DNA from: Pedobacter sp. WC2423 | GTDB lineage: Bacteria; Bacteroidota; Bacteroidia; Sphingobacteriales; Sphingobacteriaceae | NCBI RefSeq assembly: GCF_040822065.1 | Contig: NZ_CP162005.1 | Location: 682,001-746,000, forward strand | Length of the DNA: 64,000 bases | Reading direction: 5' to 3' | Part shown: piece by piece, positions 35,488 to 44,780 of the stretch | Layout of the letters: every line of letters starts with the position of its first letter | Numbering within the stretch: position 1 is the first letter of the stretch | Notes under the pieces: generated by a model | The model's database searches: none | What the model was told of the DNA's origin: nothing | The model's input: only the letters and a program-made list of their open reading frames with translations | Made by a program: the position numbers and the translations under genes

Positions 35488-36113
35488 CCAAGCTCAGAAC
35501 AGCAATAAAAAATAACCTTTTCTAGCGCAAGTCTTACCGTGTTGGGGTATGAAATTGGCTGACTTATGCTTTATTGTAAATCTTCTTGGTCGGATAGCCC
35601 CCGAAACGATTACAAAAAAAGCCTCAAATGTGAGGCTTTTTTTGTAATCGTTTCGGGATCATACCAATATGCATTTAAATGGGTTTAAAATGAGTTTCCA
35701 CTCTCTCGTATTTTATAGGTAACCGAAAAGATAACCGATTATTTAGACCTGATTTGTGTCGTTTTAAAGAAATTCCTTCTATTCTATAAAGATATGATAT
35801 TCTAAATTAGAATCCAATAATTTTAGCATTCGCTAATCCCCATGGCAGAAAAGGGGTGGACAGTTTGGCGCGTATTTGATGACTACATTTGTCGAAACAT
35901 ACAGCCAATGCTTACATAGACGTTTCTACCCGAACTACTTGTGCGATACTCAGTCCTCTGCATTGATATTTTGGAATTGCACTACCCTGAATTGAAAAAG
36001 CATTATGCCGTTGCCGCCTTTAGAGCGGCCGGCTCCGCGATTTCATTCTGGGATTTCCACGTTGCAACTAATGGGCTTGAGAGAAATACGTTTATTTTAT
36101 TTAATTACATAGT
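35488..36113. other. intergenic stretch with a long palindromic terminator
   Basis: 626 bp between the KAP gene and the leftward gene at 36114-36779. Only the 27-bp hairpin at 35600-35657 is notable; no coding frame is supported. Confidence 0.5.
35600..35657. terminator. 27-bp perfect palindrome, bidirectional terminator
   Basis: Arms 35600-35626 and 35631-35657 are exactly complementary around an AATG loop; the core is AAAAAAAGCCTCA / TGAGGCTTTTTTT. The A7 and T7 tracts within the stem give a terminator on both strands, serving the rightward KAP gene and possibly the leftward genes from 37500. The outer CCCGAAACGATTAC extension makes it unusually long. Confidence 0.8.
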
Positions 36114-36779
36114 TTAATAAGGTACGATTGTAAGAGTAGTCGGAGCAACAAAAAAATCTGAAATCAAGGTAGAATAGCTTGAAAAATCTGAACCGTAAAG
36201 ATAATCGTAGATAGAATAGTAATTCAATGCTTCAGGAACATCATCTAATCCATGTGGTACACCTTTACCGATTTTATTGGTAAAAAGCAATATTGGATCT
36301 GCAAATATCAGATCACTATTACTTTGATTAACAGCCGTTTTAACAAGGTTTAATATTCTCGCCCCAGGATCTAAATAAAAATTATTTTTTGATAGCTGCA
36401 AGTTCTTAAATGATAAGGTTTCGTGGTAGTTATTACTTGAAATAACTTCTATGTAGAAAACAGTAAACGAGTTAGTTAGCATTGAAATCCTCAATATCAA
36501 CTGACCTGATATCTTTGTGTTGTTTTGCTCGGATTCCCCTAAAAATATAGATACACCATATGATGGAAAATTTTGAAAATCTGGTATGTACTCTATCTGA
36601 TTAGCTGAGAGGAATTCACCGATTTCAAATGTACCACCATTGTTATTATTAAGGTTATAGACATCATTTTTTTTCTCTAGTCTATTCATTAATTCGCTAT
36701 AACCTGAATATTCAGCTCTTTTTATACTTGAACCAATTGGGTAATAATTATAAATGTCGTTTATTAGCTTATCTTTCAT
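36114..36779 (-). CDS. protein of unknown function
   Basis: 221 residues, not recognised. No signal peptide; a polar protein with beta-rich middle (GQLILRISMLTNSFTVFYIEVIS) and a C-terminal block HGLDDVPEALNYYSIYDYLYG that looks conserved-like. Lies 31 bp after the lipoprotein gene at 36811-37500 on the same strand and probably shares its transcript. The pairing of an exported lipoprotein with a cytoplasmic partner might be effector/immunity-like, but nothing proves it. Confidence 0.6.
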   Translation of the reverse strand: MKDKLINDIYNYYPIGSSIKRAEYSGYSELMNRLEKKNDVYNLNNNNGGTFEIGEFLSANQIEYIPDFQNFPSYGVSIFLGESEQNNTKISGQLILRISMLTNSFTVFYIEVISSNNYHETLSFKNLQLSKNNFYLDPGARILNLVKTAVNQSNSDLIFADPILLFTNKIGKGVPHGLDDVPEALNYYSIYDYLYGSDFSSYSTLISDFFVAPTTLTIVPY

Positions 36780-36810
36780 TTTGATCTTGGTTAATTTATT
36801 AAAGGTAATA

Positions 36811-37500
36811 TTACGTTAAACGTCCAAATACAGCAGGTTGATAAGGAACTGTAATGCCTGAACATGTCCCCATACTAAAACTTCCACCGACAACACTTAA
36901 ATTAGCTCTCACTAAGTTAACTAAAGTTTGCTGAACATTATAAGATATATAAAAAGGTGCCGGATTACGTTGTACTGCGAGCTTAAGCTCATCGACAGCG
37001 AGGTTATAGGCTAAAACAAATAGAGCTGACGCACTTGCACTATTAGATGCTCTACCGACTTGCCAGCAGGTTGTAGGCAGCACGGCAGGTACTCTAGTGT
37101 ATTCCTGCACATTCCCTTCTCTGATTGAAAGGATCACTCCTAAATTGCTTACCCCACCTGTATACCCAACTCCGGTTTTAATATTAGCATAATACCCTCT
37201 GATATGTGCATATCCAAGGTCCCCGCCATTTAGTGGATAAACTTCAGGTACATTTGATGGAAAAGGTTCGGGTACATAATAATCATTGACAGTCACTTGC
37301 ACATTGCTGGAATCGATCTTATCTAAATAAGATCTACTATGTGTTGCTTTGCTCATCATTAGAGCTTTCAACGAGTCAAGTGAAGCAGATTCTTCTGTAT
37401 TATTTTTAATCTCTAAATTATCTGATTCAGATTTTTTGCAGGAGTAAAAATTTAGAAATACAAAAGCCAGAAGTAAAATTTTTTTAACTGATTTATTCAT
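36811..37500 (-). CDS. lipoprotein of unknown function
   Basis: 229 residues. N-terminal signal with lipobox NFYSC (C21) followed by KKSESDN, a Bacteroidota-type lipoprotein start. The mature part is rich in Ser, Ala, Val and Tyr; the segments GYYANIKTGVGYTGGVSNLG and SNSASASALFVLAYNLAVDELK are notable. Not recognised as any family. Confidence 0.7.
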   Translation of the reverse strand: MNKSVKKILLLAFVFLNFYSCKKSESDNLEIKNNTEESASLDSLKALMMSKATHSRSYLDKIDSSNVQVTVNDYYVPEPFPSNVPEVYPLNGGDLGYAHIRGYYANIKTGVGYTGGVSNLGVILSIREGNVQEYTRVPAVLPTTCWQVGRASNSASASALFVLAYNLAVDELKLAVQRNPAPFYISYNVQQTLVNLVRANLSVVGGSFSMGTCSGITVPYQPAVFGRLT

Positions 37501-38075
37501 GATCGTAATTATTTATTTTAAGTTAAATATTGAATTGTTTGAGTCAATGAGACAAATTTGTTCACCTATTTTGAAAATTGCATATGTCAATTAAACAGTG
37601 ACATTATTAATCAGTTCATATTTTAACGACCAGACTTCAATACCTCAATTACATAAGCAATTATTGCCTTTTCAAATACATGACGCTTAGTTAAAGCACA
37701 TGGGTGCATTGGGAACAGGAGGTTTTAAAAAAAATAAACTTGGGATATCAAAAATCAATGCAATGCAGGGTTGATTCAGAACTTAGTATTAAAATAGCTT
37801 TATATAGATTTTAATAATTTCCCAATTATCCTATACGCCTAAACCATAATGAATTTGACCATGAGATCGAGATCGTTCGCGTAATATTTAAAAAAATCCA
37901 TATTTAAAACTCTATAATTGGCATAAATTATATCTATTAAGTATAAAAATTATCATTTATTGCACTATATTTTAAATGATTCAACATCGAAGCGAAATTT
38001 CACTGGCATTACTAAATATTAGTTTTTCTGCGGCCTTTTATTGGGATAATTCTAAAATAAAATCATAAAAATTCA
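37501..38075. other. AT-rich divergent intergenic region
   Basis: 575 bp between the leftward lipoprotein gene and the rightward ECF sigma gene. It should carry promoters for both. No convincing promoter pair, repeat or small gene was found. Confidence 0.4.
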
Positions 38076-38654
38076 ATGAGCAATTCTTTTAAAATCAGTG
38101 ATAACGAATTGTTTTACAGACTAAAGGCCGGTGACAAAGTTGCTTATGCTGAGATCTATCATCGATATAAAGAGTTTTTATTCGTATTCGCATATAAAAA
38201 GACAAATAGCGAAGAAGAAGCTAAAGATCTGATCCATGAATTATTTTTAACGCTTTGGGAAAAACGTACAGAAATAGTCATAACCAAAGAGTTATCGGCT
38301 TATTTGTTTTGGACTCTGAGAAATAAAATTTTTGATTCTTTCAGACACAAAACCGTAACTCAAAAGTATATAGACTCTTTTTCAAATTATCTCATAGAGC
38401 ATGAGGCCGATACCGATTACCTGGTGCGTCATAACGATCTATCTAAATTTATTGAATCTGAGATTTCTGCTTTGCCTGCAAAGATGAGACAAGCTTTTGA
38501 ATTGAGTAGAAAGTCTAATTTAACTCGAAAACAAATAGCCGCAAAGCTTAATTTATCCGAAGAAACTGTGAAAAGTCATATACGCCGGGCGTTATTAATA
38601 TTAAAAACAAAACTTGGGGTCGTTACTTTCCTTTATATGTTTATGAAACTGTAA
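38076..38654 (+). CDS. ECF RNA polymerase sigma factor
   Basis: 192 residues. Sigma-70 region 2 at about 15-85 (YHRYKEFLFVFAYKKTNSEEEAKDLIHELFLTLWEKR) and region 4 at about 125-180 with the helix-turn-helix RKQIAAKLNLSEETVKSHIRRAL. Belongs to the Bacteroidota FecI-like group. Followed by fecR and susC/susD, so it is expected to drive this operon when released by FecR. Confidence 0.93.
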   Translation: MSNSFKISDNELFYRLKAGDKVAYAEIYHRYKEFLFVFAYKKTNSEEEAKDLIHELFLTLWEKRTEIVITKELSAYLFWTLRNKIFDSFRHKTVTQKYIDSFSNYLIEHEADTDYLVRHNDLSKFIESEISALPAKMRQAFELSRKSNLTRKQIAAKLNLSEETVKSHIRRALLILKTKLGVVTFLYMFMKL

Positions 38655-38733
38655 TATTTATAAATTTTAATTGCACCCGCCGAACTTCTCTTATCGTCAT
38701 CTATATGAATTGAGAATAATCAATTATTTAAAT

Positions 38734-39888
38734 ATGAACAAAAAAGAAGTTAAAGATCTTTTATTAAAATATCAATCAGGACAATGCACTGAAAAGGAGG
38801 GGGCTATTGTTGAGAACTGGCTTTTTTATGAAAATAAAACTGATTTTAATCTATCTGATCAAGAATTAAAGCAAAATCTGATTGATCTTGATTTTAGAAT
38901 GGGATTAAATCATAATGTCAAAAAGCATAATTTTATTCGAACTTTTGCAGCTGCAGCTGCAATTTTTTTGGTTGTTTGTACTGGTTTATATTTCTACACA
39001 TCAGCACCTGCTAAAAATGACATAAAAGGAAATACTCTTTCAGTAACTAAAGATATTGGGCCCGGTGGTAATTTTGCAACGTTAACTCTTTCAGATGGAA
39101 AATCTATCGACCTTAATACAGGCAGAGATCGAGTTCTTGTGCAGAACAATGGTTTGAGTATTGTAAACACAAAAAATAGTCAACTCATTTATACGGCTAA
39201 TAATGTATTAGATCTGTCAAAAATAAACCACACTAAAAATAATTTTTCGACAAATCTTCTTAAGACCCCAAGAGGTGGACAGTACCAGGTCACTCTTTCG
39301 GATGGAACTAAAGTTTGGCTTAATTCTGCCTCTTCTTTAAAATTCCCTGCTCAGTTTATCGGTGAAGAACGTCTCGTACAGCTAACTGGAGAAGCGTATT
39401 TTGAGGTTGCCAAAAATCCTGCTATGCCTTTTAAGGTCACTGTAAATTCTACAACAGTTAAAGTTCTTGGTACGCATTTTAATATCAGTGCATATGGAGA
39501 CTTGTCTTCAACAAAAACTACACTACTCGAAGGTTCTATTCAATTAAGTAATGGAAAAGCGAATAAGGTTCTAAAGCCAAACCAGCAAGGTGTAATTGAT
39601 AATGCCGGATCAATTAAAATCACAGATATAGATCCTGAGCAGGCAGTCGCCTGGAAAAATGGTTACTTTTCTTTTAAAAGAACCAGCCTGCCTGAAATCA
39701 TGCAACAGATATCACGATGGTATAATATTGAAGTGATCTTTCATGGAAAGGTTTCTAATGAACAAGATCTTTTCGGAAAGATTAAAAGAAATAGCAATCT
39801 CTCTAAAACTTTAGAATTATTAGAATTTAGCGGAGTTCGCTTTAAAGTCAAGGACCGCCAGGTCATTGTTACGCCAAAAAAGCAATAA
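38734..39888 (+). CDS. FecR-family anti-sigma factor
   Basis: 384 residues from the ATG at 38734 (MNKKEVKDLLLKY); a TTG at 38671 in frame would add 21 residues with no family match. Cytoplasmic sigma-binding helices come first, a transmembrane segment at about 68-88 (FAAAAAIFLVVCTGLYFY), then the periplasmic FecR domain (TPRGGQYQVTLSDGTKVWLN) and a C-terminal DUF4974 region. Transmits ligand occupancy of the SusC STN domain to the sigma factor. Confidence 0.92.
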   Translation: MNKKEVKDLLLKYQSGQCTEKEGAIVENWLFYENKTDFNLSDQELKQNLIDLDFRMGLNHNVKKHNFIRTFAAAAAIFLVVCTGLYFYTSAPAKNDIKGNTLSVTKDIGPGGNFATLTLSDGKSIDLNTGRDRVLVQNNGLSIVNTKNSQLIYTANNVLDLSKINHTKNNFSTNLLKTPRGGQYQVTLSDGTKVWLNSASSLKFPAQFIGEERLVQLTGEAYFEVAKNPAMPFKVTVNSTTVKVLGTHFNISAYGDLSSTKTTLLEGSIQLSNGKANKVLKPNQQGVIDNAGSIKITDIDPEQAVAWKNGYFSFKRTSLPEIMQQISRWYNIEVIFHGKVSNEQDLFGKIKRNSNLSKTLELLEFSGVRFKVKDRQVIVTPKKQ

Positions 39889-39922
39889 AGTCCAACCTAT
39901 ATCTAAAATTTAATAAATCAAT

Positions 39923-42900
39923 ATGCGTCTAATCTCTCCATTGCAGTTATTCAGATTTATAAAAGTATGCTCACAATCTTTCTTGAGATTGAAATTTACT
40001 ATTATTTTGCTTGTATGCTGTTTACATCTAAGCGCCGAAAGTTATTCTCAAAATATCAGTATCAATGTAAAGAATGCTGATCTGGAGAAAGTTTTCACAT
40101 TAATTGAAAAGCAGAGTGGATATCATTTCTTTTATAAATACTCGGAGATAATTAAAGCAAAGCCACTCAGTATTAAATTAGATAATGTAACTCTTGATGA
40201 AGCGTTAATAAAATGTTTTGAAAATGAGCCTTTAAGCTATAAAGTTGTAGATGATAATATTATAGTAAGTTTGAAACCAGGCAATCTTAACAGATCAAAT
40301 TCTGAAAATACTGTTACCGGATTTGTAAAGGATGAAAAAAACCAGCCTCTCCCTGGGGTAAGTATTCGGATAAAGGGAATATCTGGAGGTACAACTACCG
40401 ACCGGCAAGGCAAATTCACCATAAATGTTAACCCTGATGCGATATTAATTATTTCCTTTATTGGATTTAAGACTAAAGAGCAGGAAATAAAAGACCGCGT
40501 TTCAATTAATATTATACTTCAACAGGACGAAAGGGAATTGAATGAGCTCATAGTTGTAGGTTATGGAAACCAGGAACGTCGCAATCTGACCAGTGCCATA
40601 GGGTCGGTAAAAATGGAAAATATCCAGGGTATTAAAGCAGCAAGCGTTGACCTGAAACTAGCGGGTCAGCTGGCAGGTGTAACAGTCAACCAGGTTACAG
40701 GTACTCCTGGTGGCGGTGTGATCATAAGAATAAGAGGATCAGGTTCAACTGGTGCCGGAGATGACCCACTATATGTTGTAGATGGTTTTCCAATTTCCAC
40801 AGGTTTTGATCAGCATTCCAATCCTTTAAGTACATTGAATCCTGATGACATAGAATCAATCAGTGTATTAAAAGACGCTGCTTCAACTGCGATTTATGGA
40901 TCTCGTGGCTCAAATGGAGTTATCATTATTAATACAAAAAAGGCAAAAATCGGTCAGTCATCCATAGCCCTAAGCACATTTACAGGCTTACAATCTATCA
41001 CCCAAAAGAGCAAAATAAAGATGATGAATGCTACTGAGTTCGCTCAATTTCGCAATGAGGCAGCTGAAGATTTGGCTAAATTCAATGGGAAAGTATTTGA
41101 TCCTTCTACTATTCCAGTTGAATATCGTAATCCTTCTTCTCTTGGCGAGGGAACAAATTGGTATAATGAATTGACACAGCCAGCATTAATGCAAAATTAC
41201 AATTTGACTATTGCAAATGGCACCAGTAAAGTCAGGTCTTTATTCTCTATAGGCTTTTTTAATCAGAAAGGATCGGTAATCAATACCGGATTTACCAGGT
41301 ATTCCTTAAGGGCAAATATTGAAGCGGATGTACTAAAGAACCTAACGATTGGCTTAAATTTAGCGCCAACATATAATAGAAGAAATAAGCAGGAGACCGA
41401 TGGCCATTTTCAAAGTGGCGTGATAACCCAGGCATTGCTTGATAGTCCTATTCCTCCAGTCAGACTTACGGATGGAACTTTTAATCCAAGAATAACTTCA
41501 CCAGGCACCTTCGTCAACAACAATCCTGTCAATGCATTGACCAACACCATGAACAAGCAGGTAGATTTTCGGACCATGGCAAATGTTTATGCAGCATGGA
41601 AAGTGGTTGAAGGATTGAACGTTAAAACTACTTTAAGTGCAGATTACAATAACAGTAACACGGACTCTTTCAGACCATCTTACGTTGGGGATTTCCGAAA
41701 AGCACCTCCACAACTGGCTACTGGCTCGACCTCGGCAAGTAATTCAATGAACTGTTTAAATGAAAATACGGTAAACTTCAATCATCAATGGGGTAAACAC
41801 AGTTTGACCGCTTTAGCAGGTTTTTCCATCCAAAATGAGACAAGTGATTACAGAGCTACTTTTGGCTCAGGATTTCCAGACGATATTGTAAGGACTTTAA
41901 ATGTTGCGGCAAGCTTAACCGCTGAAGCCAGGAAAGAACAATGGAAACTACTTTCCTTATATAGCCGATTCAATTATGCCTATCAGGATAAATACCTCTT
42001 AACAGCTTCTATTCGCCGTGACGGATCATCAAGGTTTGCCCCAAATAACCGTTGGGGCACATTCCCTTCTATATCAGCTGGATGGAGAATTTCAAATGAA
42101 TCTTTTTTTCCAAAAACCGGAGCAATTGATCAGCTCAAATTTACCGCAAGTTATGGACTTGCGGGTAACAACAACATTGGAAACTATGCTTACATCGCCA
42201 CTCTGGATAAATACAACTATGTATTTGGTAATGTCCTTGCTCCTGGAAATGCGCTCAATGAGCTAGGGAATATTAAATTGGGATGGGAAACTACCACTCA
42301 GCTAAATATCGGGATGGATCTATCCCTGCTTAAAGGAAGAATCTATTTAGTAGCAGAGTTTTATAACCGGTATACAGAAAATATGCTGAGCTACCTTCAG
42401 CTACCCATAAGCTCAGGCTTTACCTCCTCATTGACTAATATTGGAAATGTAAGAAACAGGGGGTTAGAATTTACATTAACAACTAAAAATATTTTAAAAA
42501 AGGATTTCAACTGGTCCACAGATTTTAACATTTCATTCAACAGGAATAAAGTAATAAGTCTTGGAAAAACCCCTCAGATTTTAGATGCCCCTGAATTCGA
42601 GAATCCAACGAGCATTACAAAAGTCGGGCAGCCATTAGGAATGTTTTTTGGATATGTTTTCGAAGGCATCTTTCAAAATCAAAAAGAAATTGATCAGCAG
42701 CCACATTTTGAAGGCCAGTTGCCTGGCTCGATTAAATATAAGGACATCAATGGTGATGGTATAATTGATGGGAATGATCAAACTATAATAGGAAATCCGC
42801 ATCCTAACTTTACATTTGGTCTGAACAACCGTTTATCATATAAAAACTTTGACCTGAACATTGTAATGGCTGGCTCACAAGGTGGCCACGTTTTCGATCT

Positions 42901-43303
42901 ATATAAGCAATTCACGACCAATCTTGATGGAGTGTTTAATGTAGAGAAAGAAGTGGCAAATCGATGGCGATCTGAAACTAATCCGGGTGCTGGCCTTTTA
43001 CCATCAACCAATGCAAATACCAATTTGGCAAGAGATTATTATCCATCCTATTGGGTTAAGTCCAATTCATATATCGCATTTAAGGATATTTCTTTAGGCT
43101 ACACTTTCAAAACAAAGTTCAGTCAGAATTTCAGGGTTTATGCAAGTGCACAAAATGCTTTACTGATCACTGCCTATAAAGGTGGTAATCCGGAAGTGGG
43201 TATAAATTCAGAGGAGGGCAACCATTCCCTGGCACCAGGAATTAATTTTACGGGGTATCCCATATCAGCGGTTTATACCTTAGGCATTAATTTAACATTA
43301 TAA
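39923..43303 (+). CDS. SusC/RagA TonB-dependent receptor with STN domain
   Basis: 1,126 residues. Signal peptide to about residue 43, STN domain (NADLEKVFTLIEKQSGYHF, about 50-120), carboxypeptidase-D-like domain (VTGFVKDEKNQPLPGVSI), SusC plug box ELNELIVVGYGNQERRNLTS and a C-terminal barrel ending in YTLGINLTL. It imports oligosaccharides across the outer membrane. The STN domain fits regulation by the adjacent FecR/ECF pair rather than by a hybrid two-component system. Confidence 0.96.
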   Translation: MRLISPLQLFRFIKVCSQSFLRLKFTIILLVCCLHLSAESYSQNISINVKNADLEKVFTLIEKQSGYHFFYKYSEIIKAKPLSIKLDNVTLDEALIKCFENEPLSYKVVDDNIIVSLKPGNLNRSNSENTVTGFVKDEKNQPLPGVSIRIKGISGGTTTDRQGKFTINVNPDAILIISFIGFKTKEQEIKDRVSINIILQQDERELNELIVVGYGNQERRNLTSAIGSVKMENIQGIKAASVDLKLAGQLAGVTVNQVTGTPGGGVIIRIRGSGSTGAGDDPLYVVDGFPISTGFDQHSNPLSTLNPDDIESISVLKDAASTAIYGSRGSNGVIIINTKKAKIGQSSIALSTFTGLQSITQKSKIKMMNATEFAQFRNEAAEDLAKFNGKVFDPSTIPVEYRNPSSLGEGTNWYNELTQPALMQNYNLTIANGTSKVRSLFSIGFFNQKGSVINTGFTRYSLRANIEADVLKNLTIGLNLAPTYNRRNKQETDGHFQSGVITQALLDSPIPPVRLTDGTFNPRITSPGTFVNNNPVNALTNTMNKQVDFRTMANVYAAWKVVEGLNVKTTLSADYNNSNTDSFRPSYVGDFRKAPPQLATGSTSASNSMNCLNENTVNFNHQWGKHSLTALAGFSIQNETSDYRATFGSGFPDDIVRTLNVAASLTAEARKEQWKLLSLYSRFNYAYQDKYLLTASIRRDGSSRFAPNNRWGTFPSISAGWRISNESFFPKTGAIDQLKFTASYGLAGNNNIGNYAYIATLDKYNYVFGNVLAPGNALNELGNIKLGWETTTQLNIGMDLSLLKGRIYLVAEFYNRYTENMLSYLQLPISSGFTSSLTNIGNVRNRGLEFTLTTKNILKKDFNWSTDFNISFNRNKVISLGKTPQILDAPEFENPTSITKVGQPLGMFFGYVFEGIFQNQKEIDQQPHFEGQLPGSIKYKDINGDGIIDGNDQTIIGNPHPNFTFGLNNRLSYKNFDLNIVMAGSQGGHVFDLYKQFTTNLDGVFNVEKEVANRWRSETNPGAGLLPSTNANTNLARDYYPSYWVKSNSYIAFKDISLGYTFKTKFSQNFRVYASAQNALLITAYKGGNPEVGINSEEGNHSLAPGINFTGYPISAVYTLGINLTL

Positions 43304-43312
43304 TCTGCTCCT

Positions 43313-44749
43313 ATGAAAAAATTACTAATTATCATATTCATTATAGGGTTAAGTGCCTGCAAAAAAAATTATCTGACCGTCGAGCCAGAAACGAATCAAA
43401 ATGGAGCCAATTATTTTAAAACATTAGACCAGTTTGTGAAAGCTTTGAATGGGGCCTATGCGCCGTTGCATGGGTTATATACCCGTTCCTACTGGGAAAT
43501 TGCCGAAATGCGCTCTGATAACACATCCTACCAATTAAATACAGATGACCGATCAGGCAACCTTCGCGAAGAGCTGGACGAATTCAGAGAAATCAATCTA
43601 AATGATGATGTACAAGATTTTCTCCAGGGTAACTACCTTGGAATTGGGCGCTGTAATGTTATTTTAACCAGGTTGCCAAAAGCAGCTATCAGTGATGCGA
43701 AAGCAACTGATGAAATTATTGGACAGGCTAGTTTTTTGCGTGCCTATTACTACTTCAATCTGGTAAGGATGTTCGGTGAAGTACCGCTCATACTTGAAGA
43801 AATTACTTCTACTGAAAATGCATTTTCCTTAAATAAAAGGAAGCCGGCAGCTGATATATATATATCAATTATTAATGATTTGAATTTGGCAATTACCAAA
43901 CTTCCGGAAGTATTTGATGAAAAAGGTAGGGCGACCAAAGGGGCAGCAAGGATACTGCTGGCAGATGTGTATTTAAGCACACATAAATATGATCTGGCAA
44001 TACAGAAATTGCGCCCCTTGCTAACTTCTAACTATCATCTACTTGAGAACTATGCAGACAATTTCGATGTAAAAAAGAAGAATGGGCCGGAATCAATATT
44101 TGAAATCCAGTTTATGGAAGGCCCTAATGGATTAGGAAGTGACTTTACGGATCTTTTTGCACCCTGGGATTCTCCTGACGGTTTAGTAACTGGCTTTGAA
44201 ATCACTCATGATACCGGCAATGGATGGAACATACCTACTCAGGATCTATTGGATGCCTATGAAGAAGGAGATTTGAGAAGAGCCGCTTCCATTGACGAAA
44301 ATTACGAATCAGAAAATACCGGGAAAATAGTCCCTTATATAAAGAAATATAATAGCGTTCATGCTGTTAGAGAAATTACCGGAAACAACTTCCCGGTTTA
44401 TCGGTATTCAAATGTGCTGTTAATGCTTGCTGAATGTTTAAATGAAACAGGAATGTCAGTGGAAGCTATCCCATATTTGAACCAAGTCCGAAAACGGGCA
44501 GGATTACCTGATTTCCTAAGAACCGGTCAGGCCGAACTCAGAAGAGCTATCCTACATGAGCGACGAATAGAATTTGCGTTTGAAAATCAAAGATGGTATG
44601 ATTTACTGAGAACAGGTACAGCTCTTGAAGTCATGACGAGACACGCTGCCAAAGAGAAAAAAGAGAAAAATTACCTGAGTGTTGCAGCTTACGGGAATAT
44701 TCGTTTGCTGTATCAATACCCTCAACGTGACATTAACTTACAGCAATAA
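43313..44749 (+). CDS. SusD/RagB glycan-binding lipoprotein
   Basis: 478 residues with lipobox GLSAC (C16). The N-terminal TPR-like SusD core (QFVKALNGAYAPLHGLY, FLRAYYYFNLVRMFGEVPLI) and the conserved C-terminal RRIEFAFENQRWYDLLRTG are clear. It caps the SusC barrel and captures the glycan. The gap to susC is 9 bp. Confidence 0.96.
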   Translation: MKKLLIIIFIIGLSACKKNYLTVEPETNQNGANYFKTLDQFVKALNGAYAPLHGLYTRSYWEIAEMRSDNTSYQLNTDDRSGNLREELDEFREINLNDDVQDFLQGNYLGIGRCNVILTRLPKAAISDAKATDEIIGQASFLRAYYYFNLVRMFGEVPLILEEITSTENAFSLNKRKPAADIYISIINDLNLAITKLPEVFDEKGRATKGAARILLADVYLSTHKYDLAIQKLRPLLTSNYHLLENYADNFDVKKKNGPESIFEIQFMEGPNGLGSDFTDLFAPWDSPDGLVTGFEITHDTGNGWNIPTQDLLDAYEEGDLRRAASIDENYESENTGKIVPYIKKYNSVHAVREITGNNFPVYRYSNVLLMLAECLNETGMSVEAIPYLNQVRKRAGLPDFLRTGQAELRRAILHERRIEFAFENQRWYDLLRTGTALEVMTRHAAKEKKEKNYLSVAAYGNIRLLYQYPQRDINLQQ

Positions 44750-44780
44750 TAGAAACCTTATAAATTCTAACCATACACCC

